NCBI RefSeq assembly: GCF_000276665.1
Contig: NW_004955473.1
Location: forward strand, 3,955,666-4,019,665
Source of the DNA: Chinchilla lanigera
Taxonomy: Eukaryota; Chordata; Mammalia; Rodentia; Chinchillidae
Direction: 5' to 3'
Length of the DNA stretch: 64,000 nt
Shown: positions 54,986 through 64,000 of the stretch, piece after piece
Layout of the letters: each line of letters begins with the position of its first letter
Numbering within the stretch: position 1 is the stretch's first letter
The notes under the pieces: generated by a model
What the model was told of the DNA's origin: nothing
Databases searched by the model: none
Seen by the model: the letters and a program-made list of their open reading frames with translations, nothing else
Position numbers and translations under genes: made by a program

Positions 54986-56487
54986 TATTCTTTTCCTTTC
55001 CTTCTTTTCTCCATTCCCACATCCCAATTGTTCTTTCCTTTTAGGCAGTTTCTTTCTCTTTCTCCATATCTATTGCAGATATTGTATCTTATTTACTCAG
55101 TTTCTTACACTAGTGAGACAAGACAATGTTTACACATGTGAGTTTGATTTATTTCACTTATGAATATGGTCTCAAGTTGCATCCATTTAGCTATAAAAGC
55201 CTCGAGTTTATCCTTCTTTATAGTGGAGTAATACATCATTATATAAAAATACATCTTTTTTTATCCAATCCTTGGTTGACAGGCATTTGGGATGTTTCCA
55301 AGATTTAGCTATTACAAACTGTACTGCTATAAACAAGGATGCACATATATCACTGTGATACAATGTTTTTAATTTTTCTGGGACAATACACAGAAAGGGA
55401 ATAGTTGGGTCAAATGGGACCTCTAATCCTAGTTTTCTGAGGACTCTCCACACTGACTTCCACAGTGGTTGTACCCGTCTACACTCCCACCAACAGTGGA
55501 GAATGGTTCCTTTATGCCCACAATCCTGCCAGCATATGTTGTTGCTTAATTTCTTGATGCGGGCCATTCTTTCTGGGGATAGATGAAATCCTAGTGTTGT
55601 TTTAGTTTGCATTTCTCAAATGACCAATGAAGTTGAATATTATTTCATGTATTGATTTGTCATTTGTATTTCTTCACCTGAGAAGTGTGTATTCATTTCC
55701 AATGCACACTTTTGTATCGGGTCTTTGAATTTGGGGGGCCTGATTTTTCAATTGTTTATATGTTCTAGATAGAAGTCCTTTGTCTGAGGGATTGTCAGCT
55801 AAAATTTTTCCCCACTCTGTGGGTTTTCTTTTTACTCTGTTGGTGACTTCTTTTGATGTGCAGAAACTTTTTAATAAGATGAGATCCTAGTTGTTGATTC
55901 TTTGAAGTACTTCCTGTGCACTTTGGATTTTGTTCACAAACTCTCTTACTACACCTATATCTTGTAAATTTCCACCTACTTCCTCTTCCAGTAGATTTAG
56001 TGCTTCTGTTTTAATATTTAGATCTTTGATCCATTTTTAATTTAATTTAGTGCATGATGATAGACATGGGTCTAGTTTTAGTCTCTAGTATGTATGAGCC
56101 AGTTTTTCCAGAACCATTTATAGACGCTATCTTCCTTCCAGTGAACATGTTTGGCCACTTTCTCAAAGATGAGGTGGCTGAGTGTGTTTGTAGTTGAGTC
56201 CATATCTTCTAATCTGTTGCACTGGTCTTGGGTCTATCTTTTTCCCAGTACCATGGTGATTTCATCACAGTAGCTTTGTACTATAATTTCAAGTCAGGAA
56301 CTGTGATGCCTCCAGCCTTGTCTTTGTTGCCCAGGATTGCCTTTGTTATTTTAGGTCTCTTTTGGTTCCAGATGAATTTTAGGAATGTTTTCTCTAGATC
56401 TATGAGGTATACTAATGGTATTTTGATGTGGATTGCATTAAATCTGTACAACAATTTTGGGAATATGACCATTTTTGCAATGTTATT
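54831..56487 (-). mobile_element. Older L1 (ORF2 C-terminal part and 3' UTR), 5'-truncated
   Basis: It continues the element that starts at 48,343. The 3' UTR runs to about 55,205. The ORF2 C-terminal domain is readable at 55,612-55,208, with W-E-C-R-R-V-Q-P-L-W-K-S-V-W-R and L-G-L-E-V-P-F-D-P-T-I-P-F. The piece at 56,472-56,281 reads [16 protein letters not shown] and [10 protein letters not shown]. It is truncated at 56,487, next to the right copy of its target-site duplication (56,488-56,501). Confidence 0.9.
54946..54982 (+). repeat. (TA)n microsatellite in L1 3' UTR
   Basis: About 17 TA units inside the older L1's 3' UTR. The equivalent position in the nested L1 (near 48,750) has a short TACACACA run instead. 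Confidence 0.95.
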
Positions 56488-56501
56488 CAGTCATCTGTAC
56501 C
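56488..56501. repeat. Right target-site duplication of the older L1
   Basis: CAGTCATCTGTACC, two mismatches from 48,329-48,342. Confidence 0.8.
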
Positions 56502-57470
56502 CTAACAAGGCCTTCAGATGATTCTGGACTACTGATTAGCATTTAAGAAGGTATTTCCTGGGAAGGAGCATGAGTGAGCCTTCTATGCCTGTAAGACAAA
56601 GTTGATATAAAATAGCAGGAAGGATAAATAAAGTAAAATAAGAAGGGCAGCCAAACTCAGAAAGTAGAGACAGTGGGCTGGGCTATTGAAACTAGAATTG
56701 GAGCAGCTGAGTGCATATGAAGTGGAAGAGAAGAGATGTGGCTAAAGGTAAGCCCAACTGATATTAATGGCATTTACCAGGCTGGTGTTGTCCGTCACAG
56801 CTCAGATGCCTCCTTGCATTCCACCCTCCACCTCTAAGCCTGGAGAATGCCCCCACTTGTTCCCCCCACTGAGTAGTGATTAGCTATGGTCTTTTGTTGC
56901 TGACCATCTGCCTTCGATACTTTCTTCCCAATTAATAGAACTCTCATCTCCTTAATGGATCAAGCCAGTTCTGTTCCAAAAGCCATTTCATTTGGCCATG
57001 GCTCTGGTGGTGGTAGTGGGGAATTGCACTGATTTTGCCAGAGTCATCACTTTGCTGTGCACTCCACAAGTCCACTTACTTTAGAAGACTGTCAGGAAGA
57101 AGGTGAAGCATCCAACCCGATGTTGTGTCCAAACGTGTTTGCTTGGGTGGGTGGCTACACTGACACTGACCTGGGAGCTGGTTCTGGTGATCCACAGTAC
57201 TGCCCAGGTTAGCAGCCAATCACTGTTAGTTTCTTCACCACTTAGAACTGTAGATGGCTCAAACCAGAAAAACCTTAGAGGGTTTCTTCTCTGTACTCTT
57301 ATTGGGTTCATGGGGAAACTGAAGCCCAGGACCACACAGCAGGGTGGCAGCTCAAAGCACCCAAGAAGGGTGATTTGTAAATATTCCAAAAGTATCTTCC
57401 ATATTTCTCCTAAATGAAAAAAAGTAAGTGGCTGCATTTTTAGTTCTTAACCCTGGTTTTCTTTTTGTTT
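56502..57470. other. Unique sequence, no gene seen
   Basis: Opposing ORFs of about 100-118 codons at 57,081-57,437 conflict and have no domain. Confidence 0.4.
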
Positions 57471-57617
57471 TCATTTTTGAGACAGTGTCTCACTGTATAA
57501 TTCTGGCTGCCCCTGAAGTCACTATGTAGCCCAAGCTGGCCTCAACTTTGTGGTGATCCTCCTGCCTCTGCCTCCTGAGTGCTGGGATTACAGGCATGCA
57601 CCACCACACCTGACTTG
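57471..57617 (-). mobile_element. B1-type SINE, reverse
   Basis: Reverse B1: 'ttttgagacagtgtctcact', 'tcactatgtagcccaagctg gcctcaac', 'cctctgcctcctgagtgctg' and 'caggcatgcaccaccacac'. It is more diverged than the copies at 40.6 and 46.7 kb. Confidence 0.9.
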
Positions 57618-57696
57618 CTCATTTTTTAAAAAAGTGAAAGTTGCTTCTCAGAACAATGAGCTTGTAATGGGAATATGTTTTTCTTGAAAACCCACT

Positions 57697-57870
57697 TTAG
57701 CTCTGGGACAGTACAGTCTGTGAAAGCAGAGTAAATCTGTGCTCTGCACTTCCTCCATTATCTCTGGGACAGCAGGGTCTGTGTGAGGATGTGAGTCCGC
57801 ACTCTGTGCTTCCTCCACTGTCTAGGGGACAGATGGGCCTATGAGAGGAGTGTAAGGACACATGCATTTG
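57697..57870 (+). repeat. 60-bp tandem repeat, about 2.7 units
   Basis: GGGACAG words recur at 57,705, 57,766 and 57,826. Each is followed by a variable 'gtctgtg...', then 'tgtgctctgcacttcctcca' or 'tctgtgcttcctccactg'. Period is 60-61 bp. On the reverse strand it encodes a repeated S-S-H-R-P motif, which I take to be a by-product. It may be promoter monomers of the third L1. Confidence 0.8.
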
Positions 57871-59170
57871 TCGAGTAGACCAACCAGAACCCCAAGACCT
57901 GAGACTCAGGAAAACAGCCCAGCCCCAGGTGTACAGGTACACACATGTCTTTGGAGTGCAGAGTAATTTGGGAGACCAGCAATGTGGAAGTGTCTAAAGC
58001 AGCAGTGAGGAGCCAGCAGTTGGACTCTGGAGAACTCCACCAACAGAAGTCTAGTCCTAAGCCCCACATCCAGAGGCCAAGATCAGCTCCATATCCAGTG
58101 CATGTCTGGTATTAAATGTGGACACTATCACAGAACAGTAAACACCAGAATTGTTTTACTACTTTCATTCTCCCTTGTTCATCTGATTGGCTACCCACTT
58201 CCTTGTCTGTTTGTATGTCATCTTGTTTTTTTCTGTATTCTGTAGTTATTTTGTATTTGGGTTTTTTCTTTTTTTCTCTCCTCTCTCTGGTCTCCGTTTT
58301 TTTGCTTCTTGTCTTTTTCATTCTGCTTCTCTTTCTATCTTCTTTTTTCAATGTTTAGGTTTTTACTTTTTAAAAATTCTCTTCTATAGGCCTTCTTTCT
58401 CTCTTTCCTCAACTATTTCTTGAATTTAAACTTGCAAGTGAGGAAACACTATCTCTCATTGTCTCTGACCTTTCTGACTACTCCTTCATATTCTGTTTCA
58501 TTCTTTCACTCCTGTGTCCTCGTTTCCCAAAACTCAGGTGCTTAGTCTTTAATCTCTAGCCTTGACCCTACTATATTTGATCTCACTCATCACTTTAGCC
58601 CATCCCCTAAACATCTTAACCCCCCTCCTCCCCGTAAAAATATAAAGTTACCCTACTGAGGGGAAAATCACTGCATACACGTGCACAGTATATGTTTGAT
58701 TTTGTTATATACTTTCAGAGTTTGCTCTTGTGGTCAAAGGTAACAAGTTAATGATTACCATAGTTTATCTGTAGTTAAGCTGCACTTTAAACTATAGTTA
58801 TTCCAAACTGTACTACTTCAGCCAGCTATGTTATAAATAGCTATGTTTAAAATAGCTATGTTATAAATAGCTTTTCCCACCTGAATAATAACACTGTGAT
58901 TGTAGAGGTCATAATCATCACCACAGCCCCGTACCAAAGGATTAAAAGCTGAGCCAAATAGTAACCTTGCATCCTTTACAAATTAGGAAGGTAGGGTCTT
59001 GGGATAGCTATGAGAAGACCCCCTACATCTAGACAAACCTGAAGAACAGACATCCTCTAGGGAAAACACAGTACTAGTGACAAAACTAGATATCATAAGA
59101 AACAAACAAGTAGCAACATAGAAAACAAAATTAAAAAGTGAAAATACAAAATGACAAGATGCAGAAGTAA
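57871..59170 (+). promoter_or_regulatory. Probable 5' UTR of the third L1
   Basis: Sequence before ORF1, with a pyrimidine-rich tract (58,190-58,440) and an A-rich end leading into ORF1. It is not similar to the 5' UTR of the nested L1, which points to a different L1 subfamily. The extent is inferred. Confidence 0.45.
58824..58872 (+). repeat. 15-bp tandem repeat, three units
   Basis: AGCTATGTTATAAAT, AGCTATGTTTAAAAT, AGCTATGTTATAAAT, then AGCT. Confidence 0.92.
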
Positions 59171-60330
59171 AATGCAACCCCAGACCCGCAGCCTACCCAG
59201 GACAAGCCCAGAACTCAAGGAGATAGAAGAAATCGGAAGTCAAGCACCACTACTTTCTTAAATGATAGTAGTAGAAGTAAAAAAAAAAAGAAAAATGAGT
59301 AGAAAAGGCTAGGGAGAATATAATCTCTCAAATACAGAAAGAAATCATGCTTAAGATCAAAGATATGGGGCTGGGGATTTAGCTCAGCGGCAAAGCGCCT
59401 GCCTGGCAAGTGCAAGGTTGTGAGTTTGGTTCCCGGTACCGGAGGAAACCCCCCCCCCAAAAAGAGATCAAAGATATTACAGAAGATACAGGTAAAAGAA
59501 TAGATGAGCTTATAAAAATGATGGAAACAAAAAATGCCCAGCATAAGAAAGAAGCAGAATCCATGAAATAGATCCAAACATAAATCCAAGAGATTAAAAC
59601 CTCCATTGGTAGTATACACACCAGGTTGAACAAAGGAGAGGATAAGATTTCAGATCTTCCAGACAAAATTGCAGGTAGTTGTAATGAAAAGAAAAATATC
59701 TTAAATATAGCGAGAGACTGTAAAAAGTCAATCCAACAGCTACAAGATGAAGCAAATAATACACATAATATTGATTGGAGTCAATGAGAAAGCTGAAGAA
59801 ATCACAAATGACATTAAAAAAAACTCTACATGAAAATAGTGGCAGAAAACTTCCCAAGCATGGATAAAGAATTTTACATACAAATAAATGAAGCACATAG
59901 AACTCCAACTATGACCAAAATAACACTACACCAAGACATATAATAGTCAAGATTCCAGAAATTCAGCACAAGAACAAACTATTAAAGGCTCTTAGAGAAA
60001 AGAAACAGATCACCTATAAAGGAAAACCCAGCAGATTCATGGCAGCCTTCTAAGCACAAACCCTCAAGTCAAGAAGAGCTCAGAGTGAAGTATTTCAAGT
60101 CCTGAAAGAAGATAACTTCCAACTCATACTGCTGTACTATGCAAAACAATATTTCAAAACTAATGGAAAAATAAGATACTTCCATGACAAAGAACAGCTG
60201 AAGAGATTTATGAACACCAAATGAACACTACAAAGAGTATTGAAAAATATTCTACACAGAGATAAAAATAACCAAAAATCCAAGAACAACAGCAGAAAGA
60301 AACTGCAAGGCAGGGCAAGCAATTAACCAG
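59171..60330 (+). pseudogene. L1 ORF1, broken, interrupted by an ID SINE
   Basis: A likely start reads M-Q-P-Q-T-R-S-L-P-R-T-S-P-E-L-K-E-I. The coiled-coil part (about 59,460-59,640), the RRM-like part with S-I-Q-Q-L-Q-D-E-A-N-N and a C-terminal 'K-I-R-Y-F-H-D-K-E-Q-L-K-R-F' segment follow in order. Many stops and frameshifts break it. An ID SINE sits at 59,367-59,464. It is similar to, but clearly diverged from, ORF1 of the nested L1. Confidence 0.82.
59367..59464 (+). mobile_element. ID SINE, young, with perfect 13-bp target-site duplication
   Basis: Intact ID sequence with a 3' 'taccggagg' end, then 'aaac', a C run of about 10 and a short A tail. It is bounded by AGATCAAAGATAT at 59,354-59,366 and 59,465-59,477. 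The C run inside the tail is unusual. It interrupts L1 ORF1. Confidence 0.96.
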
Positions 60331-60365
60331 GGGGAAAAGTAGGGAACCAACAGCAGGAAAATACC

Positions 60366-63300
60366 ATGACCAAGATAAGCCAATACATATCAGTTATAAG
60401 TATCAATGTAAATGGTCTCAATTCACCAATCAAAAGAGACAGACTGGCAGCATGGATCAAGAAGCAAGATCCAACAGTATGCTATATACGAGAAACACAT
60501 TTCACTAAAAAAGAAATTCATGGACTGAAAATCAGTGGATGGAAAATAATCTTCCATGCAACAGGAACCCAGAAAAAAAGCAGGGGTAGCTATTTTGCTT
60601 GCAGACAATGTTAACTTCAAACCAAGAATCATCAAAAGGGATAAAGAATGTCACTACATACTTCTCAGGCGAAACTTCAAGAGGAAGAGATAACAATCAT
60701 AAATATATATGCACCAAATAGAGGGGTACTCAGCTATATAAGACAATTATTAATAGACATGAAAAATCACATAAACAACAACACAGTTTTAATGAGAGAC
60801 ATCATTATCCCATTGTCAAAAAGAAATAGATCAACTAGACAAAGAAAATCAGCAAAGATATATCAGAACTGAACCAAATCTTTGAACAAATGTACTTAGT
60901 AGATGTTTCAGACTTTTATCCAACATCACCAGAATACACATTCTTCTCAGCTTCACATGGAATGTTCTCCAAAATAGATGATATACTACCCCAGGGTACA
61001 TGCTTAAGTAAATGCAAAGTAACTGAAATTATCCCATGCATATTTTCTGACAATAGTGCAAGGAAAGTAGAAATTAATGGCCAAAGAACCTGCAAAAACT
61101 CCACAAACACATGGAAATTAAATAATACCTTCCTAAACAACCAATGTGTCTACAGATGAAATAAAGGAAGAAATTAAACAATATCTACAACTAAATGGGA
61201 ATGCAGATACAACATACCAGAACTTATGGAACACAATGAAAGCAGTCCAAAGAGGGAAATTTATAGCAGTGCATTCTCACATCAGGAAAACAGGATGAGC
61301 ACAAATAAACAACCTAATGTTACACGCCAAGCTTCTAAAAAAAGAAGAGCAAGACAAACCCAAAGCCCATAGAAGGGAGGAAACTACAAAGAGCAGAGCC
61401 GAAATGAACACAGTGGAGAACAAAAAAAAATACAAAGAATTAATGAATCCAAGAGTTGATTCTTTGAAAAAATAAATTGATAAGCCCTTAGACATCCTTA
61501 TCAAAAAAATGAAAGAAAAAACTCAAATTCACGCACTGAAGAATGATAAATGTAAAGTCACTACAGGTCCTGTGGAAATTCAGAAGATCATCAATACCTA
61601 CTTTGAGAATCTTTATTCTCGTCAGATGGAAAATATAGAAGAAATAGAGATTCCTAGATGCATATGAATTTCCATAGGTGAATCAAGAAGATATAAAAAT
61701 TCTCAATAACCCAATATAAGCTAAAGATTGAAAATGTAATTAAAAAATTACCAACCAAGAAAAGCCCAAGTCCTGGTGGATTCACTGTTGAATTATACAA
61801 GAAATTTCGAGAAGATTTAATGCCAATACTCTTCAAACTCTTTAAAGAAATTGAAAAGGAAGTGATACTCTCTAATTCATTCTTGTAGGCAAGTATTACC
61901 CTGGTACCAAAACCAGAGCAAGACACAACCAAAAAAGAGAACTATAGACCAATCTCCCTAATGAACATGGATGAAAAAATCTTCAATAAGATGCTAGCAA
62001 ACAGAATTCAATAAATCATCAAGAAGATTATACGCCATGACCAGGAGGGATTTACCTCAGAAATGCAGGGATGCTTCAACATATGCCAATCAATAAATGT
62101 AATACATGATATCAACAGAACCAGAGACAAAAATCACATGATCATGTGAATAGATGCAGAAAAACCTTTTGATACAGTCCAGCACTCATTCATGATAAAA
62201 ACCCTACAGAAAATTGTTATTGATAGTCTATCTCAATCTGAGAAAAGCCATCCATGATAAACCAATGGTCAACATCATACTAAATGGACAAATACTGAAA
62301 GCTTTCACTCTAAAATCAGGAATAAGAGAAGGATGTCCACTACTATCACACCTTTTCTACATAGTTCTGGAAATATTAGCCAGTGCAATTAGACAAGAGA
62401 GAGAAATGAAAGGAATAAGGATAGGAAAGGAAGAAGTTAAATTATCATTGTTCATAGATGACATGATACTCTACATAGAAAATCCCAAAATCTCCACCAA
62501 AAGATTCTTAAAGTTAGTAACCAAATTCATTTGTATGGCTGGATAAAAAGCCAATAATCAAAAATGAATAGCATTCTTGTACACAAACAAAAAACGGACT
62601 GAGAGAGAAATTAGGGAAACCATACCCTTCACAGTAGCACCCAAACAATGAAATTCTTAAAAATCTAAGGCAGGAAGTAAAAGATTTATATATTGAAAAT
62701 TACAATACTCTGTAAAAGAAGATCAAAGAGGACATCAGAAAGTAGAAAGATATCTCTTGTTCAAGGGTAGGAAGAACCAATAAAATGAAAATGGCCATAC
62801 ACCCAAAATTGTTATACAGATTTATTGCAATCCACACCAAAATACCATTAGTCTACCTCACAGATCTAGCGAAAATATTCCTAAAATTCATCTGGATCCA
62901 GAAGAGACTTGGAATAGCAAGAAAATCCTGGACAGCGAAGGCAAGTCAGGAAGCATCACAATCCCTGACTTGAAATTATATTACTAAGCTACTGTGATAA
63001 AATCACCATGGTACTGGCAAAAAAAAAAAAAAAAAAAAAAAAAACCAGACCTGAGGACTAGAGGAACAGATTAGAAGATACAGTCTCAACAAGAAACACA
63101 CTCAGCTACTTTATCTTTGACAGCAAATCCAAACATGTTCACTGGAAGAAAGATAGCCTATTTAATAAATGGTGCTGGAAAAACTGGCTCTCTACATGCT
63201 GAAGATTAAAACTAGACACATGTCTATCACTGTGCACTAAACTAAAGTCAAAATGGAGCAAAGACCTAAATATTAAAACAGAAACACTAAAGAAGTAGGT

Positions 63301-64000
63301 AGAAATCTTGAAGACATAGGGGTAAACAGAGACTTCATGAACAAAACCCAAAATGCAGGGGAAACACTTCAAATAATCCACAACTGGGATCTCATCCTAT
63401 TGAAAATATTTTGTACATCAAAAGAAACCACCAATAGAGTGAAAAGAAAATGCACAGAGTGGGAAAAAATTTTAGCTAACTGTCCCTCAGACAAAGGACT
63501 CATATATAGAACATATAAAGAGTTGAAAAAAATCATACCCCCCAAATTCAAAGACCCAATATAAAAATGGACATCTGAGATGGAAAATCAAATTGCAAAT
63601 CAGTACATGAAGAAATGTTCAACATCACTGGTCATTCAAGAGTTGCAAATTAAAACAACACTGAGATTTCATCTCACCCCAGTGAGAATGGTAATCATCA
63701 AGAAATCAACCAATAACAAATGCTGGCAGGGCTTTGGGGAAAAAGGAATCCTTCTCTACTGTTGCTGGCAATGTAGACTGGCGCAACCACTTTGGAAATC
63801 AGTCTGGAGATTCCTCAGAAAACTAGGATTAGAGGTCCCATTTATCCCAGCTATTCCCTTTCTGGGTATTTTCCCGGAAGAATGAAAAACATCATACCAC
63901 AGAGATATATGTGCACCTATGTTTATAGCAGCAAAATTTGGCATGGCAAAACCTTGGATATAATCCAAATGCCCATCAACCAAGGAATGAATAAAAAGAT
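60366..64000 (+). pseudogene. L1 ORF2, broken, continues past the window
   Basis: The endonuclease start reads M-T-K-I-S-Q-Y-I-S-V-I-S-I-N-V-N-G-L-N, with the catalytic Glu kept in I-R-E-T-H-F. The frame breaks after about 82 codons. In the reverse transcriptase, motif A reads I-D-A-E-K-P-F-D (Asp kept, but a stop lies just before it, near 62,147). The Y/F-A-D-D box is F-I-D-D at 62,451-62,462. The C-terminal part (63,580-63,885) keeps the cysteine-containing C-C-W-Q-C-R-L-A-Q-P-L-W-K-S-V-W-R segment. An A run of about 26 (63,019-63,044) lies within the coding part. Not functional. Confidence 0.9.
63019..63044 (+). repeat. Poly(A) run of about 26 inside L1 ORF2
   Basis: It lies between 'atggtactggc' and 'ccagacctgagg', where other L1 copies have only a short A stretch. 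It looks like a local slippage expansion. A poly(A) tail is unlikely because L1 ORF2 sequence continues on both sides. Confidence 0.85.

Larger units (their letters stand above)
57660..64000 (+). mobile_element. Third L1, forward strand, with 5' region; runs off the window
   Basis: ORF1 from about 59,171, ORF2 from 60,366, and continuing to the last base with ORF2-end/3' UTR sequence ('atgtttatagcagcaaaatt', 'caaatgcccatcaaccaagg'). The left boundary is uncertain. A GC-richer 5' region starting near 57,660 with a 60-bp tandem repeat is plausible as 5' UTR. No target-site duplication can be checked because the 3' end is outside. It is more decayed than the nested L1 at 48.5 kb. Confidence 0.85.

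Noticed and set aside
57697..57942. Reverse ORF with a repeated S-S-H-R-P motif
   Set aside because: It is produced by the 60-bp DNA repeat. There is no evidence of translation.

Overview
This window is mammalian nuclear DNA from a rodent. The rodent call rests on four kinds of repeat: B1-type (7SL-derived) SINEs, ID-type SINEs derived from tRNA-Ala, B1+ID dimers (B1-dID type), and several L1 lineages with a rodent-like 3' end. The B1-ID dimers point to the squirrel/dormouse/beaver side of the rodent tree rather than to mouse or rat. That finer placement is inference. I found no convincing host protein-coding exon, no CpG island, no functional RNA gene, no CRISPR array and nothing bacterial. 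The window looks like intergenic or deep-intronic, repeat-rich sequence.

Layout. Positions 1-24,000 are mostly old, decayed sequence: MIR and L2 fragments, one L1 3' end (7.5-8.45 kb), an MLT1-type LTR (14.6-15.1 kb), a CR1/L3-like LINE remnant (15.5-16.1 kb) and MER5-like DNA-transposon fragments. Between these lie unique stretches, a few of which look like candidate conserved non-coding elements. Positions 24,400-32,000 hold a reversed L2, a mariner transposase remnant (26.06-26.37 kb) and a long old L1 (26.4-30.85 kb). That L1 is cut by an ID SINE, a B1-dID SINE and what looks like a twin-primed younger L1. Positions 33,585-35,942 form a nearly end-to-end MaLR retrotransposon with at least three later insertions. 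Positions 36,000-45,000 are again mixed L1M, L2 and MIR with unique DNA.

Positions 45,300-64,000 are dominated by L1. The best-resolved structure is a nearly full-length reverse-strand L1 (48,470-54,816, 14-bp target-site duplication, tandem 5' promoter monomers of about 277 bp). It sits inside the 3' UTR of an older, 5'-truncated reverse-strand L1 (48,343-56,487, with its own decayed target-site duplication). A third L1 lies on the forward strand (from about 57.66 kb, running off the window end). It has a different 5' region and carries a young ID insertion in ORF1. All L1 ORFs here are broken. A 300-base run of N (49,074-49,373) falls near the ORF2 end of the nested L1.

All repeat-family names come from recognition of motifs and consensus-like stretches, not from a database search. 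Boundaries of old repeats are good only to tens of bases. Boundaries supported by target-site duplications are close to exact.
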